Positions 7,885 through 16,266 of a DNA stretch of 64,000 bases are shown in pieces. Positions within the stretch are counted from its first letter, which is position 1, and every line of letters starts with the position of its first letter. Under the pieces are notes generated by a model, which saw only the letters and a list, made by a program, of their open reading frames with translations, was not told where the DNA came from and made no database searches. The translations under genes and the position numbers were made by a program. Source of the stretch: Zongyangia gallinarum. GTDB lineage: Bacteria > Bacillota > Clostridia > Oscillospirales > Ruminococcaceae. The stretch is taken from NCBI GenBank assembly GCA_904419315.1, contig CAJFQY010000011.1, positions 1 through 64,000 of the forward strand, written 5' to 3'.

Positions 7885-7914
7885 ATTATAGGCGGCGACT
7901 GCTGGTAAAATCAA
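7885..7914 (-). promoter_or_regulatory. Promoter of the regulator/ABC operon
   Basis: On the minus strand TTGATT (7914-7909), 18-base spacer, TATAAT (7890-7885). It lies just ahead of the regulator start. Confidence 0.65.
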
Positions 7915-8251
7915 TAGAATAAAAGTAGACTTATAGAAAAAAAGATAATAGATGATTAACTTTTTTAAAAGTAACGATTCAAATTTTTTATTTTTTCTTC
8001 TGGCAAAATTGGAGAATTTACTTTGAGAAATTTGGAAAGATCGTGATAAAACTTGTACTGACATTTTGAAGGACAAAGTTGATAAAAAATTATAATTAAA
8101 AATTAGCAAAGAAAGAAAAAGAAAAACACAGAAAAAATAGAGTAAATTTTACTTTTTAAGGAAATAAAAACATATAAAACTCGCAAATTAACAGGACATC
8201 TTTATGCAGAAAGAGCGGGTTATCCATACAAGTTAATATGGATAAGGAAAT
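7915..8251. other. AT-rich divergent intergenic region
   Basis: Long A/T tracts between divergent genes. No open frame with a ribosome-binding site, no strong hairpin and no RNA gene is visible. Only the flanking promoters are recognisable. Confidence 0.6.
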
Positions 8252-8280
8252 TTGTATAAAAAGTAAATGAGTGATATAAT
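8252..8280 (+). promoter_or_regulatory. Promoter of the surface esterase gene
   Basis: TTGTAT (8252-8257), 17-base spacer, TATAAT (8275-8280), about 58 bases before the start codon. Confidence 0.7.
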
Positions 8281-8337
8281 ACAGAAAAATCGTTTTTTTA
8301 AAGTGATCGTTTTTGAAAAGGAATGAGGGGAAGAAAT

Positions 8338-11300
8338 ATGTTGAGAAGAAGAACGCAAAGAGGGCAGCACCGCAAAACATACAGGGTATTGACACTGTTT
8401 TTTGCGGTGCTGTTTTCTTTGACCAGCATTCTGCCGGGAGGGGTGTTGTCGGCAAGTGCCGCTTCTGAAGCCCCAGCAGACTGGACGGGGAACTACACCA
8501 TGGACGGTAATGCTGTGATCGTTAACAACCCTGGTTTTACAAATAATTTTGTAGTTTCCAGCGCATCTTCTACAGCCTTTTCTTATGAGGCAGTTATGTC
8601 TTATCAAGAGGAAAGTGTACAGGGCGCAGGCCTACTTTTTGGCGTTGGGGATAAAACAAACCCGTCTCAATATTGGGGTGGCGTGCATATTAATGATCAG
8701 GAAGTCCGTCTGTTTTTTGAACAGGATGCGCAGAATCTTGATATTACAAAAGCCGTACCTGGCGGTGTAAATCCTTCGAGTGTCCATATTAAGTTGACGG
8801 TGGACCGATATAAGAATTTTTGCGTTTATGTCAACGATATGGTTACTCCGGTTATTTCCACCCGATATGCGAACTTTAAAGGTGGAAATGTAGGACTGAT
8901 GGCGTTTAATACAGCGGCAAAATTCACAGATATTCTTTTTGAAGATCTTTCTACTTCCACAGGGAATGGCCTTTCAAATTTTAAGGGCGGTATATTCACT
9001 GAAGGTGATGGGACGATTACCCTAGGAAATCCTGGTTTGGCAGATAATGTAGTAGTATCCGATACATATGCAAAAGCGTTTGTTTTTGAAGCAGATATGA
9101 CTGTGTCTGAATCTACTACAAATGCCGAAGCCGGCTTATTGTTTGGGGTGAAAAACAGGGACAACCCTGGCAATCAGTGGTGCTGCATGAAGATCAGGGA
9201 AGAGGGTCTGTGGGCCTTTAATCTGGCCGACTACACTGATCCGGAAGGTTTACTCATTGATCTTCCCATCCCCGATCCCAATTATACCTTAAAGGGGACC
9301 AATCATCTGAAGCTGGTTGCAGATGTCAATGGGAATTTGGAGTTTTATGTTAACGACATGGAAAATCCCGTAACTACGAAAAGTTATCCACGCTATGTGG
9401 GGGGATATGTCGGCTTTACCAGCTTTGCCACAGAAGCGACCTTTTCCAATATTCAGTTTACCGATACAACCCCGAAAACCTTTAACACCAATCTCTCTGG
9501 ATGGGAAAATGCCAACAGCACTTGGCAGGAGGTAGATACTGGTTATCAGGGTGCCAGCCTCAATGGAGATGGCTTTTCTACAGCGGCACAGTCGGTGGAC
9601 GGCGACTTTACTCTGGAAGCAGATGTGACGATCGAAAGCGGTACAGCTTTGGGATTGGTATTCCGTGCACAGGGCGCAAATGTTGCCTCTGACGGCAGTT
9701 ATGTCGTGAACTGCGATCTCGTTTCCCAATGCTTTAAGTTTTTCCGCTTCCCTGGATATGAAATGTCCACCATTTCGATTAAGACTTTTGAGGAGGTGGG
9801 ACTGTACCCAGAACAGGGTAAGACCTATCACATGCGTCTTGATGTGCAAGACAACAAGGCCACCATGTACTTTGATGATCATCTGATTTTTGACGATATT
9901 CCTGATGTCAATACTGATAATTATTATACATCAGGCCGAGTTGGCGTCATGGCCTTTAATGCCGTCGCCAATTTCCAAAATGTATATCTGCGGATCGGCT
10001 CCTCCGCAAATGAGATGACAAACTTTACTCTGGAGCCTCATTCCGCAACCCTGGTGGAGGGAGATCAGCTTTATTATATTGTTCCGGCAGGAACCGATGT
10101 CACCCAATTAGCGCCTACATTTACCATTCCGGATACCGCAACGGTGGATAAGTCTTCGGGCAGTGTTCAGGATTTCTCCAGCCCTGTAGTTTACACTGTA
10201 AAGGCAGCCAACGGAGACGAGCGGCCCTATACAGTTACCGTATATAAGGAAGAGGAAATTACCGATGCGGATAGAAATGCAGCGTCTGGGATTTCAGATC
10301 GAATCGCCGATCTTCCTGAAAGCCTGACTGCAGAGGATAAGGCTACGGTTGATCAGCTGAAAGAAGATTATGATAGCTTGACACCTCTTCAGAAGATGCT
10401 GGTAGAGGGAGTAGATCGCCTGAATGAAGCAGTTGAGCGGATAGAGGAACTGACACGTCCGCTGCGCATCACCTGTGTAGGCGACTCTATCACCCAGGGT
10501 GTAGGATCTTCCAACGAAAACCTCTATTCCTATCCAGCACAGCTCCAGAAAATTTTAGGTGATAGCTATCAGGTGAAAAATGCGGGCGTTAGTGGCTCCA
10601 ATGTGACCAAGGGAAAAGGCTATCCTTATTGGACCACCACCCGTTATCAGGAAGGTAAAGACTTTGCTCCGGATATCGCTATCATCATGATCGGGACCAA
10701 TGACGCTCTGAATGATTATGTCTGGAATCCCAGCAATCCTGCGGAGTCAACTGCGCTGTTTAAACAAGACTACACAACGCTGATTGAAGAATATAAAGCC
10801 CTTGAGAGCAATCCAAAGATTTTTATGGTTCTTCCTATGCGCAGCTATCAGACAGAGGGTAGGCAGGAGAACCTAGAAAACTACATTATTCCGGCCCTTG
10901 AGGAAATTGCAAAGGAACAGGATCTGCAGGTCATTGATATGAACGCCTTTACCACCGGACATCCGGATTGGTTCCCCGATGGTCTGCATCCCAATGACGG
11001 AGCTTATGCCATCATTGCAGAAGAATTTGCAAAATATATCCGCGGTTACGCCAGCGCAGATTTGGCATCGATTTCTCTGGATGGTAATCCCATCGCCGAC
11101 TTCGATCCGGATACGCTGACTTATGAGGTACAGGTGCCGGCAGAAGACGAAATTCGCGAATTGACAGCACAGGCTTCTAATCAGGATGCAGTGGTCACCA
11201 TTGGTGATCCTGTAGATACCCTGCCGGGTTCTGTGGACATTACGGTAACTTCCGGCGACGGCCGCACTACCAAGACCTATACAGTAACCTTTGTGGAAGC

Positions 11301-12060
11301 AGTACAAACCTTGGATGAGGCAAAAGCCGCTGTGGAAGCGGCACTGGCTCAGATGACTGTCAGCAACAATACCACCGCTGAAGACATGATGGCGGTAGTA
11401 GCAGCTGCTATAGAAAATGAGGCGATCACTGCCCAGTGGACAAAGGAATTTACAATGCAGCAGGCTACAGAGGAGACCGCAGGACAAATTGATGGTGTCA
11501 TTACCCTGTATCTTGGCAACGATTCGGTAGACATTACCATAGACAAAGAGATTGCAAAGCTTCCTGTGCAGCCGCAGACATTGGCTGAGGCAAAAGCAGC
11601 AGCAGAAGAAGCCTTGGCACAGATAGTTCCGTCTAACGATACCACAGCGGAGCAGATCATGGCAGTTGTAGAAGGAGTCATTACCAACAATGAAATTTCA
11701 GCTGCTTGGTCGGAGGAATTTGTAAAGGTGAATGCTACAGTGGAAAATCCGGGTTCCATTACAGGAGTGATTACCTTATCTCTGGATGGTGAGACCCCGG
11801 TAGACATTGTAATCGAGTGGGAGATCCCAGCTCTTGAGGATGAGCCTCAGCCATCGTTGCCCGATCACCCATCGATTCCCGGTGGCAGCGACAGCGATTG
11901 GGAGTGGCCGACTGGTTCCGACACAGAGAGCGGTACAGACGCAGTACCCGAGAAGACCAATCCGCAGTCTGGTGACAGCACCCAGTTGATGGCAGCATTG
12001 ATTTTGCTGGCTGTATCTGCTGGAGCGGCTTTACATATTGGAGGAAAGAAGAAGAGATAA
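8338..12060 (+). CDS. Cell-surface SGNH/GDSL esterase with three lectin-like domains
   Basis: A 1240-residue exported protein. Signal peptide about 15-45 (ending SASAAS). Three ~160-residue beta-sandwich repeats (about 45-535) share the pattern AGLLFGV...YVNDM...GGxVGxxxF and look like LamG/CBM66-type lectin folds. A cadherin-like module follows, then an SGNH hydrolase (about 700-900) with CVGDSIT (Ser717), GTND (Asn788) and DGLHPND (Asp881, His884). Then a second cadherin-like module, a 90-residue repeat in duplicate (from 992 and 1082), a Pro/Ser/Asp linker and the anchor NPQSGD (1208), a hydrophobic helix and GGKKKR. It is probably a carbohydrate esterase acting on glycans. ATG 8338 follows GGGGAAG; ATG 8323 is a poorer choice. 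Confidence 0.9.
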   Translation: MLRRRTQRGQHRKTYRVLTLFFAVLFSLTSILPGGVLSASAASEAPADWTGNYTMDGNAVIVNNPGFTNNFVVSSASSTAFSYEAVMSYQEESVQGAGLLFGVGDKTNPSQYWGGVHINDQEVRLFFEQDAQNLDITKAVPGGVNPSSVHIKLTVDRYKNFCVYVNDMVTPVISTRYANFKGGNVGLMAFNTAAKFTDILFEDLSTSTGNGLSNFKGGIFTEGDGTITLGNPGLADNVVVSDTYAKAFVFEADMTVSESTTNAEAGLLFGVKNRDNPGNQWCCMKIREEGLWAFNLADYTDPEGLLIDLPIPDPNYTLKGTNHLKLVADVNGNLEFYVNDMENPVTTKSYPRYVGGYVGFTSFATEATFSNIQFTDTTPKTFNTNLSGWENANSTWQEVDTGYQGASLNGDGFSTAAQSVDGDFTLEADVTIESGTALGLVFRAQGANVASDGSYVVNCDLVSQCFKFFRFPGYEMSTISIKTFEEVGLYPEQGKTYHMRLDVQDNKATMYFDDHLIFDDIPDVNTDNYYTSGRVGVMAFNAVANFQNVYLRIGSSANEMTNFTLEPHSATLVEGDQLYYIVPAGTDVTQLAPTFTIPDTATVDKSSGSVQDFSSPVVYTVKAANGDERPYTVTVYKEEEITDADRNAASGISDRIADLPESLTAEDKATVDQLKEDYDSLTPLQKMLVEGVDRLNEAVERIEELTRPLRITCVGDSITQGVGSSNENLYSYPAQLQKILGDSYQVKNAGVSGSNVTKGKGYPYWTTTRYQEGKDFAPDIAIIMIGTNDALNDYVWNPSNPAESTALFKQDYTTLIEEYKALESNPKIFMVLPMRSYQTEGRQENLENYIIPALEEIAKEQDLQVIDMNAFTTGHPDWFPDGLHPNDGAYAIIAEEFAKYIRGYASADLASISLDGNPIADFDPDTLTYEVQVPAEDEIRELTAQASNQDAVVTIGDPVDTLPGSVDITVTSGDGRTTKTYTVTFVEAVQTLDEAKAAVEAALAQMTVSNNTTAEDMMAVVAAAIENEAITAQWTKEFTMQQATEETAGQIDGVITLYLGNDSVDITIDKEIAKLPVQPQTLAEAKAAAEEALAQIVPSNDTTAEQIMAVVEGVITNNEISAAWSEEFVKVNATVENPGSITGVITLSLDGETPVDIVIEWEIPALEDEPQPSLPDHPSIPGGSDSDWEWPTGSDTESGTDAVPEKTNPQSGDSTQLMAALILLAVSAGAALHIGGKKKR

Positions 12061-12069
12061 GAAGACGCG

Positions 12070-12096
12070 GAGGCCGTGGCATTTTGCCACGGCCTC
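12070..12096 (+). terminator. Hairpin after the surface esterase gene
   Basis: 11-bp GC-rich stem (12070-12080 with 12086-12096). The T run is weak, but a stronger terminator follows at once. Confidence 0.6.
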
Positions 12097-12116
12097 GCTC
12101 GTTGCATATAAATTCT

Positions 12117-12153
12117 AAAAAGCGCTCTGTAGATATCTACAGAGCGCTTTTTT
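12117..12153. terminator. Bidirectional terminator
   Basis: A perfect 28-base palindrome (12121-12148) flanked by A and T runs. It ends the esterase gene on the plus strand and the flavin reductase gene on the minus strand. Confidence 0.88.
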
Positions 12154-12154
12154 A

Positions 12155-12192
12155 GAAATATTACCGGATAAAAGAAATATTACCGGATAAAA
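12155..12192. repeat. Tandem 19-bp duplication
   Basis: The unit GAAATATTACCGGATAAAA occurs twice head to tail (12155-12173, 12174-12192). The second copy contains the last codons and stop of the flavin reductase gene (minus strand), and the first is the duplicate beyond the stop. Confidence 0.85.
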
Positions 12193-12803
12193 TTGGTGGC
12201 GACACGGGGTTCTGCCTCTGGAAGGGACACATTTGCTTTTTTACCGGCCTCTATACACCGGAGAAGCCAAGCCATATTCCTGCCAAGGGTACGCATAATT
12301 TGCATACCCTCCAGATCCTGCCGCACCTCATCAGGAGTATTTCCATGCACCATATTCCAGTACTGGGAGGAAACTACGGGCATCTGAGAGATGGTAAAAT
12401 ATTTATTAAGTTCATCAAAAGAGGCGGTTGTTCCCGCACGCCGGGCGCTGACAACCGCTGCCGCTGGCTTGTAAACAAAGTTTTTGCTGCCAGCATAGAA
12501 AATACGGTCGAGCAGGGCAATGAGCGCGCCGTTGGCAGAGGCGTAATATACGGGAGAACCGACAATAAAACCGTCAGCTTCTGCGGCTTTATCAATGACC
12601 AAATTGACAATGCCGTCATCAAAGATACAATGACCGGTAGTCCGACATCGTCTGCACCCAATACATCCGCGGACAGGCTGTGTGCCGATCTGCAGGATTT
12701 CCGTTTGGATTCCCTGTGTTTCGAGCTCTTTTGCCACTTCAGAGAGTGCGGCGAAGGTACATCCTTTGGCATGCGGACTTCCGTTAAGCAGTAAGACTTT
12801 CAT
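12180..12803 (-). CDS. Flavodoxin-fold NAD(P)H/FMN reductase, iron-sulfur flavoprotein type
   Basis: Cytosolic flavoprotein of 207 residues. The N-terminal FMN phosphate loop LLLNGSPHAKGCTFAAL is followed by a cysteine cluster CIGCRRCRTTGHC (about 47-59) resembling the Fe-S binding region of the Isf family, then VGSPVYYASANG in the flavin site. It transfers electrons from NAD(P)H or ferredoxin to FMN and small acceptors; the acceptor is unknown. It lies 40 bases behind the nucleotidyltransferase gene on the same strand, perhaps in one transcript. Start ATG 12803 behind GAGGAGG. Confidence 0.88.
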   Translation of the reverse strand: MKVLLLNGSPHAKGCTFAALSEVAKELETQGIQTEILQIGTQPVRGCIGCRRCRTTGHCIFDDGIVNLVIDKAAEADGFIVGSPVYYASANGALIALLDRIFYAGSKNFVYKPAAAVVSARRAGTTASFDELNKYFTISQMPVVSSQYWNMVHGNTPDEVRQDLEGMQIMRTLGRNMAWLLRCIEAGKKANVSLPEAEPRVATNFIR

Positions 12804-12843
12804 CGTATTTTCCTCCTCTTCATAAACTATGAAAGACTACATG

Positions 12844-13509
12844 TTATATTTGCATCTGTTTGGAACACCAATGAATTAGCATCTCATATGCATGGTCGAT
12901 TTCTTCCTGGGTCCGTGAGGGCAGTGTATGACGATGGATACACAACGAGAGCATTTCCCGGTCAAGGCCATCAAGCAAAGGCAAAAGCTTCTCTTTGGTA
13001 GAGACATACCGGCCAGAGAGAAGAAAATAGTGAGCCTGTAAGAGAAAAAAGATACCTTTACAGAGCCCCGAAAGGCTTTCGGAGGGAAGAGGGTTAAAGA
13101 GATAACTGTGACATGCAGCATGATAGAGATTGGCGGCGCCGACACGAAGGGCATCAGCGGCGTATTGATCTACATCCCCCACAATCTCTTCCAGAGAACC
13201 GTAATATGCTCGGGTATCGTGGAAAAATTGGAAGAGATCATAGGATGGCCAGTGCTGGATTTCTGCTTTCCCACTGATAAAGCCACAAGCAAGTTTGGAG
13301 TGGGGCATATGTTGTATTATATCCCGGTAAAGAGAAAGATCCTGGAAAGACAGGGTATCCAGCAGGACGACTACATCAATATCGCTGTCCGCTGTAGCTT
13401 CTCCCCGTTGATAGCTACCCTGTAGCCCCACAAATAAGAGACGTTGACCAAATTGCCGCTTTAACTTTTCCGTTAGGTCTTTCATCCAATCTTCAATGGA
13501 TAATTGCAT
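12844..13509 (-). CDS. MNT-type nucleotidyltransferase domain protein
   Basis: A 221-residue protein with the nucleotidyltransferase active-site motif GSYQRGEATADSDIDVVVLL (about 31-50; G-S then D-x-D) and a helical C-terminal half reminiscent of aminoglycoside nucleotidyltransferases or HEPN-like partners. Start ATG 13509 behind GGAGGC. It could modify a small molecule, a drug or a nucleic acid; sequence alone does not decide. There is no partner toxin or antitoxin next to it. Confidence 0.8.
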   Translation of the reverse strand: MQLSIEDWMKDLTEKLKRQFGQRLLFVGLQGSYQRGEATADSDIDVVVLLDTLSFQDLSLYRDIIQHMPHSKLACGFISGKAEIQHWPSYDLFQFFHDTRAYYGSLEEIVGDVDQYAADALRVGAANLYHAACHSYLFNPLPSESLSGLCKGIFFLLQAHYFLLSGRYVSTKEKLLPLLDGLDREMLSLCIHRHTLPSRTQEEIDHAYEMLIHWCSKQMQI

Positions 13510-13632
13510 CTCAAGCGCCTCCGTCAGCTAGAATAGAAACTAAGTATAGTATATAATATTGATAGAAAATTGTCGATAAAATAAGGTGGGTTATACTCAT
13601 CGAAAATAGAGCCTACTGTATGGCTTGCCGCC

Positions 13633-13661
13633 TTGTGCTCTCTCTGGCCTTTTGCTATAAT
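13633..13661 (+). promoter_or_regulatory. Promoter of the Fe-S aldo/keto reductase gene
   Basis: TTGTGC (13633-13638), 17-base spacer, TATAAT (13656-13661), 30 bases before the start codon. Confidence 0.7.
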
Positions 13662-13691
13662 GAAATTATCAAGTTGGGGAGGAGAAGCGCT

Positions 13692-14846
13692 ATGAATTAC
13701 CGTATACTGGGGAATACAGGAATCAAGGTATCCGAAATAGGATATGGGGGAGAATATCTTGAGGGAAAAGACGCTGCCATTGTAGTAAAATCTATTCAAA
13801 AAGCGTTGGACGCTGGTGTCAATATCATCGATATTTTTATGTCGGAGCCCAATGTCAGGACCAATATCGGGCGTGCAATTGCTGGTAGACGGGATCAGGT
13901 CATCATCCAAGGGCATTTTCGAGCCATCTGGAAGAACAATCAGTATGCGCGGACATTGAATATTGACGAGGTAAAGTTTTTCTTTGAGGATCTGCTGCAT
14001 CGGCTGAATACGGACTATATTGACATTGGCATGCTGCATATGATCGACAATTTTGATGATTACAAAGCGGTTTTTGAGGGAGAAATCTATCAGTATGCCC
14101 TTTCTCTAAAAGAAAAAGGGGTGATCCGTCACATTGGTCTGAGCAGCCACAATCCCAAAGTGGCCAAGAAAGCGGTAGATGAGGGGCTCATTGATGTACT
14201 TCTGTTTAGCCTGAATCCGGCTTATGACCTCATAGAAGACGATGGGGAAAATGGTCCTCTCATGGTGAAAAATGATTTATTTGCAGGAGACAGTTCCTAT
14301 ACTATGAACAAAGACCGCAGTGAGCTTTATCGGGCCTGTGAGGAAAAGGGTGTAGGAATTACGGTAATGAAGAGCCTGGCTGCCGGTGTACTTCTGGACG
14401 AAACCCGGTCACCTTTTGGTAAAGCGCTGACGGTACCTCAGTGTATCCACTATGCGTTGACCCGTCCGGCGGTTGCAAGTGTTCTGGTAGGAATGCAGAC
14501 CCCTGAAGAGGTTGAAGAGGCCCTGCGCTATGAAACCATGCCAGAGGAAGAAAAGAATTACACTGCTGTTTTAGCCGGTACTCCTAAGTTTAGTCTCAAC
14601 GGACACTGTATGTACTGCAATCATTGCCTGCCCTGCCCCTCCCATATTGATATCGCACAGGTGAACAAATATCTGGATATGGTTTTGGCGGAAGGAAAGC
14701 TGTCCCCTACCGTAGCCGAGCACTATAAGAGCCTAACAAAAACAGCAGGGGATTGCATTCAGTGCGGAGCCTGTGAGAAACGATGTCCCTTTGCGGTTCC
14801 CATTGTGGAGCGGATGAAGCAGGCGGTATCTTTTTTTGGAAAATAG
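13692..14846 (+). CDS. Aldo/keto reductase-like protein with two [4Fe-4S] clusters
   Basis: A 384-residue protein with an AKR TIM-barrel (about 1-285) and a C-terminal ferredoxin-like domain with two four-cysteine motifs (CMYCNHCLPCP near 305, CIQCGACEKRCPF near 353). Of the AKR tetrad, Asp47 and His116 are present, but the Tyr position is Glu52 and the Lys position is Gln73. Normal NADPH carbonyl reduction is therefore doubtful, and electron transfer through the clusters is more likely. ATG 13692 follows GGGAGGAG; the upstream in-frame extension overlaps the promoter. The gene is monocistronic with its own terminator. Confidence 0.88.
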   Translation: MNYRILGNTGIKVSEIGYGGEYLEGKDAAIVVKSIQKALDAGVNIIDIFMSEPNVRTNIGRAIAGRRDQVIIQGHFRAIWKNNQYARTLNIDEVKFFFEDLLHRLNTDYIDIGMLHMIDNFDDYKAVFEGEIYQYALSLKEKGVIRHIGLSSHNPKVAKKAVDEGLIDVLLFSLNPAYDLIEDDGENGPLMVKNDLFAGDSSYTMNKDRSELYRACEEKGVGITVMKSLAAGVLLDETRSPFGKALTVPQCIHYALTRPAVASVLVGMQTPEEVEEALRYETMPEEEKNYTAVLAGTPKFSLNGHCMYCNHCLPCPSHIDIAQVNKYLDMVLAEGKLSPTVAEHYKSLTKTAGDCIQCGACEKRCPFAVPIVERMKQAVSFFGK

Positions 14847-14853
14847 CCATGAT

Positions 14854-14885
14854 AAAAAGCAGCTTCAGATGAAGCTGCTTTTTGA
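14854..14885 (+). terminator. Terminator after the Fe-S aldo/keto reductase gene
   Basis: AAAAAGCAGCTTC paired with GAAGCTGCTTTTT around a four-base loop, a standard intrinsic terminator. Confidence 0.88.
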
Positions 14886-14935
14886 TTTAAACGGGCTATA
14901 AATTCAAAATTTTCCGCAACGACTTTTTGTATAAA

Positions 14936-14971
14936 CCTGACATAGTATTGTCAGGAATGGTGTGGTATACT
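14936..14971 (+). promoter_or_regulatory. Inverted repeat and -10 box upstream of the TfoX gene
   Basis: Perfect repeat CCTGACA-TAGTAT-TGTCAGG (14936-14955) followed 10 bases later by TATACT (14966-14971). The repeat covers the place where a -35 box should be, as for a repressor or MerR-type activator operator. Confidence 0.5.
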
Positions 14972-15029
14972 GAGCATAAAACCCGCTAATGCTCGAAAGA
15001 AGTCAGCATAGGAAAAAGGGGGGACTCAC

Positions 15030-15365
15030 ATGGCGTCCAGCAAAGAGTTTGTGGAATATGTGGTAGAGCAGCTCAGATGCGCAGGAACAATTTCCTGCCG
15101 CCAGATGTTTGGGGAATATGGCTGGTACTGTGATGGGAAATTTTTAGGTGTTATCTGTGATGACCAGCTTTTTGTCAAGATTACGCCGGAAGGGGAGAGA
15201 GCATTCCCGCATCTTCCGAAAGCACCGCCTTATGAGGGGGCGAAAGACTATTTTTTAGTAGAAGACGTTGACAATAGCGATTTTCTCGCGCAAATTGTGA
15301 GAACGATATGGAATTCGCTTCCGGAATCGAAATCAAAGACAAGGAGAAAGTCAGATGGCCTTTGA
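15030..15365 (+). CDS. TfoX N-terminal domain protein
   Basis: A 111-residue single-domain protein of the TfoX_N family (pattern CRQMFGEYGWYCDGKFLGVICDDQLFVKIT, then a PYEGAKDYFLVED segment). In proteobacteria TfoX_N links to competence control, but stand-alone Firmicutes copies have no proven role. Start ATG 15030 behind AAGGGGGGA. It overlaps the following GyrI-like gene by 11 bases, so the two are coupled. Confidence 0.87.
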   Translation: MASSKEFVEYVVEQLRCAGTISCRQMFGEYGWYCDGKFLGVICDDQLFVKITPEGERAFPHLPKAPPYEGAKDYFLVEDVDNSDFLAQIVRTIWNSLPESKSKTRRKSDGL

Positions 15366-15990
15366 TTATAAGAAGGAATACAAGGAATTCTATCTCCCCC
15401 CGAAAAAGCCGCAGATTGTGGAGATTCCAAAGATGAATTTTCTGGCGGTGAGAGGCCAAGGCAATCCCAATGAAGAAGGAGGAGTCTATAAAGATTCCAT
15501 TGCATTGCTTTACAGCGTGGCGTACACAATTAAGATGAGCAAGATGGGCAGCCATAAAATTGAGGGGTATTTTGATTATGTGGTTCCCCCTTTGGAGGGT
15601 TTCTGGTGGCAGGATGATCATATGGCCATAGACTATAGCCAGAAAGAAAACTTTCGATGGATTTCCCTGATTCGTTTGCCGGAATTTGTGACTAGGGAAG
15701 CATTCGCATGGGCATGTCAAGAAGCGGGGAAGAAAAAAGAATTTGATTTTTCCAAGGTGGAGTTTTTGACCTATGAAGAAGGGCTTTGTGTCCAGTGCAT
15801 GCATGTCGGCCCCTATGACAACGAAGCGGATACGATCCTATGTATGGAACAGTTTGCAAGGGAGCAAGGGTACCAGATAGATATCTCTGCAACCAGACAT
15901 CATCATGAAATTTATTTAAGCGATGTGCGCAGATGCAAACCGGAAAATCTAAAGACTGTGATCCGGCACCCCATTAGAAAATTGGACTGA
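15355..15990 (+). CDS. GyrI-like small-molecule-binding protein
   Basis: A 211-residue protein resembling the GyrI-like/BmrR effector-binding fold (SHS2 pair): KPQIVEIPKMNFLAVRGQG at the start, GLCVQCMHVGPYDNEADTI in the second half and a C-terminal HEIYLSDVRR strand. Such domains bind hydrophobic cations and drugs or hydrolyse cyclopropanoids. It has no DNA-binding domain. Start ATG 15355 behind AAGGAGAAAG, inside the end of the TfoX gene. The pairing suggests a small stress- or drug-responsive operon. Confidence 0.85.
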   Translation: MAFDYKKEYKEFYLPPKKPQIVEIPKMNFLAVRGQGNPNEEGGVYKDSIALLYSVAYTIKMSKMGSHKIEGYFDYVVPPLEGFWWQDDHMAIDYSQKENFRWISLIRLPEFVTREAFAWACQEAGKKKEFDFSKVEFLTYEEGLCVQCMHVGPYDNEADTILCMEQFAREQGYQIDISATRHHHEIYLSDVRRCKPENLKTVIRHPIRKLD

Positions 15991-16133
15991 GGATAGCCAA
16001 AAGCGGGAAATATATTTTTAGATACCTATTCAAAATAAACGAGCAGGCGAGGAGACAGGCAAAAAGACGCCGGCCTTTTCGCCCGTTATGCCAAAGAGAG
16101 AATTTGAATGATTAGAATTTGAAAGTGAAAAAC

Positions 16134-16162
16134 TTTAACTTTTATTATAGATATGCTATAAT
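16134..16162 (+). promoter_or_regulatory. Promoter of uvrBA
   Basis: TTTAAC (16134-16139), 17-base spacer, TATAAT (16157-16162), about 105 bases before uvrB. No clear LexA box is seen over it. Confidence 0.65.
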
Positions 16163-16266
16163 AAAACGTTAAGTGCCCGCTCATGTTTAATGTGTGGCAC
16201 GACAGATGATGTATAGGTTTGTTTTCACAATGGAAGTAGCAGCAATGCTAAGTAAAAGGAGCGAAA

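Noticed and set aside
8338..12060. Horizontally acquired island
   Set aside because: The gene is large and modular, but there are no integrase, repeats or tRNA boundaries, and base use is not strikingly different from neighbours.
12844..13509. Aminoglycoside resistance gene or MNT/HEPN toxin-antitoxin pair
   Set aside because: Only the nucleotidyltransferase motif is clear; there is no HEPN partner gene and no mobile-element context.
15991..16266. LexA (SOS) box before uvrB
   Set aside because: No convincing GAAC-N4-GTTC-like palindrome over or near the promoter.
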